From Dermatophagoides farinae (lineage: Eukaryota > Arthropoda > Arachnida > Sarcoptiformes > Pyroglyphidae), in NCBI RefSeq assembly GCF_024713945.1, contig NC_134677.1, positions 6,265,001 to 6,329,000 on the forward strand: DNA of 64,000 nucleotides. Reading direction: 5' to 3'. Under the pieces are notes generated by a model. It was not told where the DNA came from. It did no database searches and was given only the letters and a program-made list of their open reading frames with translations. A program made the translations under genes and the position numbers. How positions within the stretch are numbered: position 1 is the first letter of the stretch; each line of letters starts with the position of its first letter. Below are positions 24,625 through 37,537 of the stretch, piece by piece.

Positions 24625-27295
24625 TTCTGTTGGTTCCTTAATCGTATCAAATGTTCATTCACATTCTCGTAAAAAAAAAGTTTTCTTCGGTTTATATCGC
24701 CATCATCATCACCATCATCATCATCATGCATTTCATTTCATTTGGTATGGTTTAGTTTTTTTTCGTAGGCTTATTAATATGCCTAACCATACTTATCAAT
24801 TCACCCGAATGCTTGAATCTCTCTCTCTTTTTTTGTTCGATTCATTCACTGTCATTATAAGTTGAGGTGCTGCCATCCACTACGGTTATAATTTGAAGAG
24901 ATGATGAAAGAATTGCTAAGAGACTTACTTAAATAGATTAGTACCCAACAATCGAGAGCTAAAACTAAAGGAAGTATGGCATATAGTAAAAAAAAAAAAA
25001 AAATATAGATGGTTAGATAGATATGCGAATAAAGAAAAATAGTATATCTTGCAATTCATTGGTTTCATTTAATTTCTTTTAAACTAAATCACGTCTTTTT
25101 TGTCTTTTGCATGTGTTTATATATATCGATTTACTTCAAATTCAAATCTGATTTTTTTTTCGTTGTGACAAGAAAGCGGTTTGATCATTACCCTCTTCAT
25201 TTTATTTTTTATTATATCATATGCCACAAAATATGACATGCTGTGTGTGTGTGTATGTATGTATGTGTGTGAACAAGTTTCTAAACAAATTGGCTTGGAT
25301 ATGAATGCCGCCAATGAAACCAAAATAAAAAAGAAAACAAATCATTGTATTTTGTATACACCTTCATCTTTCTAAGGTTTTTTGTTTATTAGACAGGGGA
25401 GACGACAAGGTTCAACGAGCGCATCCATATTTTTTCCATATGATTGCGTGACCTGACAACGTTTGTGTAACAAACGAGAGAACCAAACAACAAGCTCGCG
25501 TAACTATCAAAAACCAAAGAATTTGACTTCAAGTTGAACAAAATAAGCATTCAGACATCAAATTACACAGACGAATTGACTAAACCATAATATTACCATT
25601 CGACCTTTCTATTCTTGTTATGATGATGATGGAAACAAAAAAAAAATTCTCAAAATGAAATTTTATATATCTACACATTGGATATCGAATATTTATATTG
25701 AAGCGGTATTTTTTTCCCCATAAACTATCCTATTAATATGGCCCCAACGATCATCGTCATTATTATTGATTTTTTTGTTTTGTTTTGTTTTGTATGCATT
25801 ATTATTCGTGGCCATTGTTGTTGTTTATGAAGTTTTCATCATCAATTTTTTCTTTCCTTACCTGAGATTCACATATACATAGTTCATACTACTCATACAA
25901 GACAAAACAAATCTTGTTTTTGATGATGATGATAATTTGATGGTGGTGATGTTTATACGGCTGAATCCAATGTTTACATAGGATCGTATTCACTTCACCT
26001 CGAATCATCTAAAATCATTCATTCACTCACTCATACACCGATAAACTAAAATTATCATTAGTTTTCAGACCATCATCATCATCTTCTTTTTTTCTTTTTT
26101 TGTTAGACTGAATGGTCATTATTTTCTATCAACAACATTTTGTTGTTTTTGATCAACTTTTTTGTATAACCTCTATGAGTTTTTCCTATCGGTTTTCTGA
26201 TCTGGTTGTTTTTTTTTTACTATATTACAGTAGTATATAAGAAGTTAGATGATTGAATGTTGCTCATCATTAGCCATCACGATTTAAGCTTGATAGAATA
26301 TTGTCTCTACACATAGATTGAATGGATGAAAGATGAAGAAAAAACAAAATCAAAGTTGATTCAGATCCTGTTTTGTGATTTCTATTTCTTCTGATTTCGG
26401 ATCTTTGACTTTTTCCATAGCTATTAGTTGGTCATATAGAAAAACTATTGTTAATCAATATTTGATTGTCGTATTATACGTAATATATATAATGGTTGAA
26501 TGAAAATCAAAATTGTCGAATCGATTCGGGTGAATAGAATTGTCTTGTAAGTTGAAGGTTACATAAATGTTTTGTGTAAATAGTTTTGTCCTTTTTTTTC
26601 CATTCTATTTCTTTTTGGAAAAAAAAATTTATTATTATTGTTTCACTAATGATTAAGATAAAAAATAAGGGTGCCTGTCATCATCATCATTAAACATGTG
26701 GATATTTATTGTATGTCAAGTGTTGTTGTTTTGTTTTTCGTGCTGATCTAATATCTAATAATAAAAAAAAATTAAAATTATCTATTGGATAAGGATAAGG
26801 AAAAAAAATTCAAGCACCTGTTTTGATGATGAAGTGATGATTGATTCTCGATGAGATCATCATCATCATCATGAAAAAAGTTTTTGATTTTTTCCGTTTT
26901 TCTCGCTTATATCCAGATGTTTGCACTTTCATTCACTTATTCGGCTGACAGTAAAAAAAATGGTATATTAGAATGACAGATGAAAAAAAAATCAAAGAGA
27001 AAGGAGAAAATCTTCTAGAAAAGGTAATTTCCTTTTTCCAATTTACCATCATCATACAGACCTGGTCAATGGATGATTATAACCAAAATGATTTGATGAT
27101 GGATGATTGTTTGTTTGATTGATTCGCCCATTCAATTGTCTATGTCCATACACACTATTGTCATCGTTGTCGATTTTCATATTGATGCTCTTTATTATTA
27201 TTATTATTATTTTTCAAATGAATCCTCAGTATATTTTAGATGATGACTTATGGTATTTACCGCTGTCATCATCATCATCACAACGACACATCTTT

Positions 27296-27334
27296 CATCA
27301 TCATCATCATTATTATTATTATTATTATTATTAT
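27296..27334. repeat. Compound ATC/ATT microsatellite
   Basis: ATC units run directly into eight or more ATT units. Confidence 0.9.
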
Positions 27335-28787
27335 AATCAACATTTAAATTTGTTAAATGTCCATCCATTTCTGTTTATTTCAATTTTATTTCATTCATAA
27401 CATCCATATACAATATACAACAAAGTTTTCCGTCATTATATACAAAGTAGAATTATCATTTCATTTTTCTTGTATCTGTTTGTCTAAGTGTGTGTGTGTG
27501 TGTGATTAACGTTATTTTTTATTTTGATCATATATAAATCCTCGAATCAACAAAATGTGTATTCAAGCACACACACATATTAATAAATTGTTCAAAAGAT
27601 GATGATGAAGAAAAAGATACACACCATATAAGAATGTATTTATGAAATAATATTAGTTTTACTTCTTATATTAGCTCTCCTTTGGGTGTTTTTTTTTCAC
27701 TACATCACACACACACAAACAAACATACATAACATGGGACTTATGATTTAATGTTCCCAAAAGTCTATGTCGACAATGTTTTTTTTTCTGTACCATACAT
27801 ATTTTTGTGGCCTACATATTTAAATCCAAAAAGTATGTCCATATGTGTTTGTGTGTGATCGACCAAGCAAAATGCCGACCAAAAAAAGAGTGAATGACCA
27901 AATATTATAAAAAAAAATGTAATGAAACCAAAACTCAAATACAACAACAACAACAACTACATTACACCAATATATAATTCCTAGACTAACATAACTAGCC
28001 AGTAGTAGTAGCCATAATAATATCCAACTTATTTATTTTGGATTTAATGGCCCACAGAACGAAGCGAATAATTTGTAACTGTCATCATTTATTTGAAATG
28101 TTACTATTGCTTACTGTTTGGTTGTTTTGGTCTGATGGGTTATATTATGAGTGATTTCATTTTGTTTTTTGGACATTTAAACGAAGATTTTTTTCACTTG
28201 AAATGAAACGTTGGTAATACGTTTTCAACTAGGCCTTTATCACATACAGCCATATTTATTCATTCTGGTGAATTATAGAATAAAAGTGAATGTTTTGCAA
28301 ATATGCAGCAGCAGCAGCTAGCAACACAACTAGTTGACTATTGACATTGTATTTCATTCCCAAACTAACATCGATGACATGATAGACTAACATGAATTTA
28401 ACAAATGAAGATGAGCTGATGAAATTCATATGTTTAATACAGAATATTATATATAGATACTACAAATAAACTTGATTTGTTTTGCATATCCGAAACCCAA
28501 ACAACGGAAAAATCGGTTCTAATAGAAAAAAAAATCTTGTAATGAAAGAAAACAGAAAGGAATCACAGATCGGTGATCAAGATGGATCACTTTAGATTTC
28601 CTGAATTTTTTTTCAGCTAAATCAGCAACTACACACAACCCTACGACAAAAAAAAATTCGCAAATCAATGCAATATTTTTTTTCAAAAAAGCATCTGTTT
28701 CGTCTATAAAAGTTTTTATTTATTTATTTTTTTCACTATTTTTATGTTGTTCAATAGTTGTTGAATAGGAAAAAATTCTTCGTTGGA

Positions 28788-28807
28788 TTTTTTTTTTTTT
28801 TTTTTTT
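28788..28807 (+). repeat. T20 homopolymer
   Basis: Uninterrupted run of 20 T. Confidence 0.9.
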
Positions 28808-30962
28808 GAATGAAAAATTGCCTTTTACCACTTTTATCTTTGTCCAATGTTGTTGTTCCGTTCTGAATGATTGAATGAATGGATAATTTCAACAAACAAT
28901 CCTCATTCAAATTTGTATGTTGCTGTTGTGTCATCATCGTCGTCATCATCATTTGTTAGGCAAATTCGGTCAACAGCAAACTTTTCCGCAGTATTCATTC
29001 ATTTTTTTTTTGCTTGTAAAAAAAAGTTGAACATCAATTTCTACTTTCATTGATGATATATTCTTGTTTCCTGTTTTTTTTTTCTTTTTTATTTTTTTTA
29101 ATTTGATTCACAAAACGGAGAATATAATTTTAGTATGGCCATTGTAAACTACTAAAGATTCAATTCGGCAAAAAAAAAAATTCAAGGGCTTATTGTTTTC
29201 ATGAACCTGTGTTATTGTTTTGCGTGCTCTCGACCTCTATCTTCATCATTATCATCATCATTTTGTTGTCCATATTGACGATTGTCATTGTTGATTGTCG
29301 TCATTCGGTTACGAATCAATTGATTTGAATTGCCTACCACTATTCTTCGTTCAAATTCGTTTCAATTTCTGTTCCCCTTGTCCTGATAGTGATCATTGAT
29401 TCGCATCACTTACCATTTCTACCTATGGAAATGTGAAAAAAATCACACACGGTACTCGATTTGATTGCATTGAATGAATTTCTGTTTTTTGCCAAGTTAA
29501 TTTTAAATTCGTTTCCATGCGAATCATTCACCATACAATGACATTGTCTTTGTATCTATGTGTATAATACAATGTCCAATGAATTGTTTTGGATATTATC
29601 TTTGCTATTTTATCATACATACACAATACACACATAAACCAAAACTAATTATTCTCTCATAAGATGAAAAATTTTGAAACAATGATGATGATTATAATGA
29701 TGATGATGTTTCGGGTTTATATTCGTTTGTCCGAATATACATGTATATCTATCGTAATCAGCACACACGAACACTGTCCATTATTATGATGATATGATGA
29801 CTAGAATCTCAATGTTTCTTGTAAAAAAAAAAATAAAAAAAAATTGTGTTATGTAATCTTAAATAATTTTTTTTTCTTGTTTTTTTACTCGATAATGTCC
29901 ATCTGCATGATTTGAGCCGTGTGCGTGTCTCCATATAGAATGCTTTCAAATCACAATACAATGAAATGTAATAATAATAATAATAAATCTATGATCATCA
30001 CCTCATCATCAAATATCATTGTTATTGTCGTTATCAATGTTGATGAGTCTTAAGATGATGGTCAACCTATTGTTTGTTTGTTTGCTTGCTTGTTTGTTCA
30101 TTTGTTTGTTGGGCCATCGCCATCATCATCAATGTCCATGTTATTGTCGTTATCACGTCTGTATTGGTTTGCAACTTTTCAAACTCATCATTCATCTGTA
30201 TATCATATGGGACCGGCCATCATTGAGCCATTCGAAAACTTTTACTATCCGGGACCACATTTGAATGGGCCATATTGCAATTTTTTTTCCAATTAATTTG
30301 CTCTTGTTTTTTCTTTTCTGTTTTCAAGTGTTCAATAGTCGTCCATTCAAGAGTCATCAACCATACGAAAGACTTATTATTCATTGATTTTGTTGTTGTT
30401 TTTATTCGTCGGATGGATGAACGAATGGATTGATAATCCTCCTGCATCACATTGAAAATAATAATTATCAACAACATCATTTTGCAGATTGACGGGATTG
30501 TCTATTTTTCTTTTAGTCATCTTGTATTAATACATGTGGAACAATGATAATAATAATAAAAAATGAACAATCACATAATGTTGTGTGGACATACTTCAGA
30601 TTTTTTTTTTATTATTTGCTCTTTCCAACAACATTCTGACAATTTGAGTTTGTATAAATGACTATTATGGTGACAAAATAAAAATGAAATGTTTGGGTAC
30701 ATGTATTCAATGATAATGATGATGATGATTGAATGGATCTATCCATCTTTTCATCTATCTTTCTAACATTTAGATATCAGTCAGAAAATTAGACATTGAC
30801 CAATGATTCTTATCCTGATTCACATGTGTTTTTGTGTTGTGTGTTGTTTACGTTGAAAAATTACCTCACTAAAAATATCAATCAACAAAGCGTGCACTAA
30901 TTAACGATGAAGACCGAATAATGAATGAGTGAAATGAAATGAAATGAAAGGCTAAACTGACC

Positions 30963-30976
30963 TGCATGCATGCATG
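30963..30976 (+). promoter_or_regulatory. Three overlapping TGCATG motifs
   Basis: TGCATGCATGCATG gives TGCATG at 30963, 30967 and 30971. It is a candidate Rbfox-type site on a + strand transcript; alternatively just a short ATGC tandem repeat. Confidence 0.25.
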
Positions 30977-33900
30977 AACAACATACCATGTCATGGCAGC
31001 TGATAAAAAAAAATTCAGTTTGAATTGGTCATTTAAACTGAAAATAATAATAAGGAATAATAAACGAATGAATGGCCAAATTCAAAGGTACGCTCCAATT
31101 TTTCACCTTCAAATCTATCTTAGCAAGATCAAGGTAATATCAATGGTAATGGTGGTGTGTATGTATATCGATATGTATAAGATAACCAGATGATAATAAG
31201 AAGAAACCAAGACAAAAAAAAAGAAAGAGAACAAGATGATGATAGTGGTGATGAGTTGTTATGATGATGATGATGAAGTGGAAAAAAAATCTAGAGATAA
31301 AGATAGAAATTTAATTAAATAAACGTTGAATATTATATATACAGCATAGTGATAGATAAACTAGATAGGTCGGTCGGATGGTCAAATGTTGATGGTGTTC
31401 TTATATTTGCTTCTTTTTTTTAATTGTGGCTCTTTAATTATATTACATCTGATCAAGATGATGATGATGATGAATCCGGATCAAGATTCACCTTAGTGAT
31501 TAGATTTAGAGGGCAACAACAACAACAACTGGAAAAAAACAAAAGAATTATCTTGATTTTTGCCTGTCTTGAATTTTGTTCGGCTATACGAATTATATAA
31601 TAATAATAATAATACGAAATAAAAAAAACAAACATCACCTAAACACGAATTTGTTGATCATGATGATGAGCTGCCAACAACAAAAACAACAACAACAACA
31701 GAAAAAAAGCCAATATGGCACTTGATCTCTCTTTCTTTCGGGTCTTCTATACAACAATTGATCGTGTATACCTTTTGCCGTTGTTGTTGATCTTTCTACT
31801 TTCTGAAAGATTTCTGATTACTGATAAGACACGGTCATAGTTGTTCATCTTTTTATTTTTTTCAGATTTCTTGGCTTTCTGTTTCTGTTTTTGTTATTTC
31901 ATTCGTTAATAACAACAACGAAGATTGGAAAATTTGCCAATCCAATAGTCATTTTTGTATTCGGTTTGGTTCATACTCTATGCATGTTTGTGTGTGTGTG
32001 TGTGTTTGTATGAATTTGATGATCATCGCCTGACTGATGGCATATGATTTATGGCAAAATATTTGGTCCCATCATCATCATCATTTTTATCCTATCCAGT
32101 TGTTTGTCTGCATTGATGCATAGAAAATTTTGCGCCAATCTCTCTTTCACTTTATTTGTGCGTGCTAGCCAATGGTCATGGCTTCTTATCGATATATATT
32201 ATTTAGAAAAAAAGCCAAAGGTCAAAATCGCCACTAGCATCCATGAAGAATCAATGATGATGATGATGAAAAAAGGTCAACTCATGACTAGCATATGTAA
32301 ACCATTGGCAATGGATTTTTGTTGTATGGGTAGTAGTGGTTGTTGCTGTTGGTCATGGTTAGTATCCATCTAATATCTATTATCCATCGAAGATGGATTG
32401 ATGGTGAAGAAAGATGAGGAATGATGATGAGAAACATGATCTTATTTTAGTCAGATTACTTTACGTTCCTTATAATCATCATCATCAAGTTAGATAGATG
32501 GATCCAAAATGTATGATAGTGAACATTGAATGATCACACCTGATCATCATCATCATTGATCTGTCCGAAACGACACACTATCATTTATTTATGAGTGTGT
32601 AAGCGTGTTTATGTTTACTTTTAATATATCATATATTTGTGTGTCCACTTTATCCGGATTTAATTCATAATAACAAGCTATATGATACATATGAATTTCA
32701 TCTAATAATTCGCATATAAATGGTCATCAAATCAATGAAAATCAAGTAAAATTCTAGTTCAATGCACTGGTTGTTCATTCATATGCATTTTGTCGACATA
32801 GACAAGAATTCTCAAGAATTTATTTGAATCTCATTTCATTCTGTTTTGGTTTTTTTTTGTAAACAAATAAAATCATATTCTTCATCCACATTCAAATAGA
32901 TTAATTTAATAGGCAAATTTTATGTTTGTCTTTGTTTTTTTCTGTTTGCTATGCAGAACATGATTGTTTTGAATCGCATAATATTGTGAATTTTATTGGA
33001 TGAATAAAACTACTCACGATAGTCAAAACATCAAAACTTAAAAAGACAAGCGACCTTAATAATAATAATTTAGCCCAAGGGCTACCGGTAGGTGGTATCA
33101 TATAAGTATCATCCTCAAATGTATGATAAACAAACAATTGTGAATGGGAATTGAAAACATTTTTTTTTATTGAATCAAACGGAATTGACATCTATTCATC
33201 TATGCCTCATCATCATTTCCATTTTTTTGTTGTTGTTGTTGTTGATCAAATTCATGACAATAGCAATAAATTTTGTTCAAGTATATATTTTCATATTCAA
33301 TTTAATAATGAAATGCACATATGAAAATCATGATTGAATGTCAAATTGAATAGAAAGTTGAAAAAATTGTCAATTTAAATTCAATGGCCCTTTAGTTTTT
33401 GATCATTTGGTTGATGATATTCTCTATCAAGTCTACGTTATCGTTATCCATATTTTTCATAATTTTATTAATAATTAAATGATATTGTCATCAATGATGA
33501 TGACGATGAAATTCATTTGAATTGAAATTGAATTCCATCAGACATTTGAAATTTGCATTCGGTATAAAAAAAAATTCATACTACTATTGAAATTCATATA
33601 TTGATATTGATCTTTTCATCATAAATGTGAAACATCCATAGAGAGATGCGAATTGAATTCATTTGAATTGCTTCAAGCTGTTATATGTGCGTGTGATAAG
33701 CTAGCTCATCATTATTTTTCATTTTTTTTTCTTGATTACGATGCGATATAGAATTCTTATTATAATTTTTGGCTATATTTCATCATTGATTAACAACTAT
33801 TAAAATTGAAAGTAAGAAAAGATACCTGCGCAACCACTTGTGATAAAAGAAAACTGCACACACATTCAAACCATCATTCTATCCATGATTAATGTTATAT

Positions 33901-34328
33901 CACATAGGAATGGCAGATATAAGAAAAAAAAAGAAAAAGTAAAGTTCCATTGCCATTTATCCATCCATCGTTGTCCATGAAAAAAAAAAATTGAAAACGA
34001 TTTGGAGTTCAACAAAAAATAAAAATTTTTCATTTCTTGTTGGTGACAACTCTCTTGAAATTTTTTTTTTTATATTTTTTTGAAATGTATGATCGTTCGT
34101 GTTTCAGTTTAAAAACAACAACAACAACAAAATATCCGAAAGGAAAATAATTTCCAAAGATCTATATCATCAAAGAGAGAGAGAGAAAAAAAAGAGAAAA
34201 AAAATTGGTTCATTAATCAATGACTTATTGTTGTCGTTGTCCCAGAAAAAACAAAAACTGTCGTATTGTTTAATGATGATGATGATCGTTTGCCTTCTCC
34301 ACCCCCGAAATGATCCGTTATATATTTA

Positions 34329-34348
34329 TTTTTTTTTTTTTTTTTTTT
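34329..34348 (+). repeat. T20 homopolymer
   Basis: Uninterrupted run of 20 T. Confidence 0.9.
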
Positions 34349-36212
34349 GAAACGAAGAAAATTAATCGAAATCAGTCCATCTTGATGACGATGTGTGTGT
34401 GTGTGTATGTGTTCAATATTTGATGTTCACATTTCTAATGAAATGAGACCGATATTTTTGTCCCTGTATCATTTCATTTTGTGTTTTGTGTGTGTGTGTC
34501 TGTATATTGCCCAGGGAAAATAAATTAAACCTGAATTTTATAATTTTTTCAGCTTTCATTATTGTTTCTTTTTTTTTTGTTTGTTTGTTTGATGAATCAT
34601 TTATAAATTCCTTTCACTTGTCATGGTGTCTGTATGTAATTGCATTGATATATGAAATAAATACAACTACAACACCTGAGCCTCAAATGTTTGAACATTT
34701 GTTTGTTCATTTTATTAATGTTAATTAATTAACAATAAAAAAAATTCAATTCATGTAATATATTGATTCATTAATAATATGATCCACGAAAAAAATGGAT
34801 CATCAGCCATGATAATTTATTCGATTATAATGATTTTGTTGTTATGATTGGTTAGTGGAATTTTTTTTTCTGATAAATTTGGCACATATTTGTCTGTCCA
34901 AACAGTTTGTATTGATTGTACATATCGTAATTGAGGATCATGATGAAGAATATCATAATAGAATGGTTAATATCGATTTGTTAGATCCCGTAGTATGCCA
35001 TCATGTTTGTACAAATGTTTGTACGAAAAAAAAACCAAAATAATATCTACATTATTAGCTAATTTGGTCATAATTTTTTTTTGTTCTTGCTTTGTTTTAT
35101 ACTTGTATAAATTGGTAATAATAAAATCCAACATACACACACACACACAAATAAAACTTGTCCAATGTATATGTGAGTTGCATTTAGATTTTGTCAATAG
35201 TATGTATAGTTTGCTTGTATCCCTGATGGTTCATATTATTTGTCCACATTTAATTTATGGGCCAATATTTATATATATTATGATGATGATAGTGCTGGAT
35301 ATAGAATTAACTGACCGACCAACGACAATGATTGGATTTCATAGCTAGCAAGCTACCAATTCATTTGGACGACAATACTCATTCAAGCATTTCACAATCA
35401 GTAGATAGAGTCTACAAATTTATTATACACAAAAAAAACCATATAGTAAAACAATTTTAGACAAACTTACTTGTTTCTATACGTAATAATGTACGTTTGT
35501 ATACTAGAAGTAGATATTATTGAGTTTTTTCCATTAGCCTGAATACACGCTAACGTTGATCAAATCTAGATTGTTGCTGATGTTTTTGTTAGGGAATACC
35601 AATAGCTCTCTGATCCAAAAGACCGTGAGCACAATTTTCTTGCTGACAAAACAAAACAAAACAAAAATAAAAATTATGATGCTTTGATAGCTAAGCAAAC
35701 TTTCTTTCTTTGGTGCTTTACTTGTAACTTTACTTGGCGACAAATAATTATTGACCATCGTGTTTTGATAGAATTGGAATGAACGTAGAATCACGAAAAA
35801 CAATAGTATTTAGTTTTTAATACCAAACCGAACAATGGCAGCTAAAAAATTCCATTCCAAAAATGATGACGGTCATGCCTGGTCGATGTTTGCCTCCCAG
35901 ACAATTTTCTACTTCATTCATTTGTTTGCTCTGTAGGTTGGTTGGTTGGTTGGCTGCTTGTACTGGATTCGTATGTAACAAATAATCGAATCACAGATTT
36001 TCCCCCATTTTTTTTCTAAATGAAAAAAAAATGTTTATTTCGTTATATCACATTTCGTATAGAGAGATCATCATTTAGAGACACATCAGTATGACAAACG
36101 AGAAACACACTTGAAGTGTGTAAAAAAAATTTAACTTTTATTCTACTATATATTCACCACAATAAAAATGAAGTGAAGAAAAATTCTTCAGTCGATCAAC
36201 TTTCGACGATTA

Positions 36213-36226
36213 CGACGATATCGTCG
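36213..36226. repeat. CpG-rich 14-bp palindrome
   Basis: CGACGATATCGTCG is self-complementary. With the flanking TCGACGAT it offers an alternative 8-bp stem with ATCGTCGA. Six CpG dinucleotides occur in about 28 bases of otherwise CpG-poor DNA. Confidence 0.4.
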
Positions 36227-36294
36227 ACATGAATCCAAAACAAAAATGACATGGTTCATTTTATTTAAAATTAATTTCTTTTCTCTATTCAACC

Positions 36295-36312
36295 AAAAAA
36301 AAAAAAAAAAAA
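36295..36312 (+). repeat. A18 homopolymer
   Basis: The only A run of 17 or more seen on this strand. Confidence 0.85.
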
Positions 36313-37507
36313 CAAACTAAAGCTAAAGCTGATGCATGTGTAAGTTGATGATGACAAACATTCCAATGTGTATTCATTCATTTATTTTATTTTTGTTTTG
36401 ACATTATTCCAAAACTGATATTTTTTTTAAATGGAAATTCTTTTTTGTTGTTGTTGTTGTTGATATTCTTAAAAATGAATGAATGAATCAAAAATTTTCT
36501 GTAGCCAAATTAACTAAAAAAACATGTGTCTTATTTATACCTGTCAAGTATACTGTTTTTTTTGTTACTAAAATTTAATTGACATTTCACATCATTATAT
36601 ATTTGTGTCAAATTTTAAATGTCATTGTGTGCCATTTTGTATTTATAATCTTCAATAATAATATAATATATAATAGAGATGACAAGGTCGATGAGGTTGA
36701 CCGTCATTTTATGAAATCAATGTTGGTTACAATTTTTATTTTATATCCCAATTCAATTCATTTATTTGTAGCCAATTTTCTTTTATAAAATAAAAAAAAT
36801 AATGAAAAATACTTTTTAGCTTAGTCCATAAATGAAATAATTTCGCGGTCCAATTATGAAAAGATTAAGCTTTTATATTTTCTTACCCCATATACAATTG
36901 TATTGTCCATTCATCGATTGATTGTTTGTGTGTGTGTGTGTGTGTGAATGCGATTTTCTTATTCATTTTTTTTCATTCATTTTTATTATTATTTCACAAT
37001 GAACAAAACAAATGGAGGGGAAGCTACGGGAAACAAACCAATATATTGATCAGACAAAAGCGGGAAATGATTTTCAATCTATGCTCGAATGACTGAAATC
37101 CTACGTTTTAATACCTTCAAATTATTTGTCAAATTGTGTATGCTAAAGCCTTTATATTTCTTGAACGGATGTTTTGTCTATATTATCATTTCGGTATACT
37201 CGACTGCATTATAATCGACCAATTTTTCATATTCATCCTAAAAAGAAAAAAAAATTTCTGGCAACAAAAAAAAAGACAGGTTCAAGTCAATCTAGCTAGC
37301 TAAAATGAACAATTTTTTTTTGTCGAAACAAACGAGGTATTGAGACGTTTGAGACGGCTGCCATTCATTGGATCGGTACAATAAACGCACTATGATTCAT
37401 TCGATATTGACAGGCCTTTTTTTTCGTTCTTTGGGTTTCAAACTATTACATTGCATACTAGGCGAAATTTTTGATTTTGATTTTCTTCCTTCTTTCGTCG
37501 TTTAGCC

Positions 37508-37537
37508 GTTGTTGTTGTTGTTGTTGTTGTTGTTGTT
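37508..37537. repeat. GTT microsatellite
   Basis: Ten perfect GTT units, with the AAC array at 12666 among the longest perfect trinucleotide arrays in the window. Confidence 0.9.

Larger units (their letters stand above)
15902..30000. other. Non-coding, repeat-rich stretch (putative long intron, part 1)
   Basis: No convincing exon is seen. The interval holds many ATG/ATC arrays, TAA arrays, GAC and GTT runs, GA repeats and several long T-homopolymers. Short frames after good acceptors (for example at 18336, 22154 and 28617) are too short or too ambiguous to annotate. A pogo-like terminal repeat fragment lies at 19571-19639. The AT richness, the absence of gene signals on either strand and the position after a splice donor fit an intron, but intergenic DNA would look the same. 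Confidence 0.5.

Noticed and set aside
28617-28768. Long open phase-1 frame after TTTTTTTTCAG, ending in a hydrophobic tail
   Set aside because: The frame is carried by A8 and T-rich tracts; with so many T-rich acceptors in the window one such frame is expected by chance.
30078-30296. 72-codon + frame with a Pro/Gly-rich end near 30210-30290
   Set aside because: Overlapping frames on both strands look equally plausible and the first half is GTTT and ATC repeat.
32044-32373. 109-codon + frame with a hydrophobic start resembling a signal peptide
   Set aside because: Much of it is ATC, ATG and TGT repeats read as Ile, Met and Cys; no splice or homology support.
32949-33191. Minus-strand 80-codon frame with a PPTGSPW patch
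   Set aside because: Only about 20 residues look protein-like, surrounded by low-complexity sequence; no splice sites in the right places.
37330-37342. Third possible pogo-like end (AAACGAGGTATTG)
   Set aside because: No inverted partner and no TA at the expected boundary.
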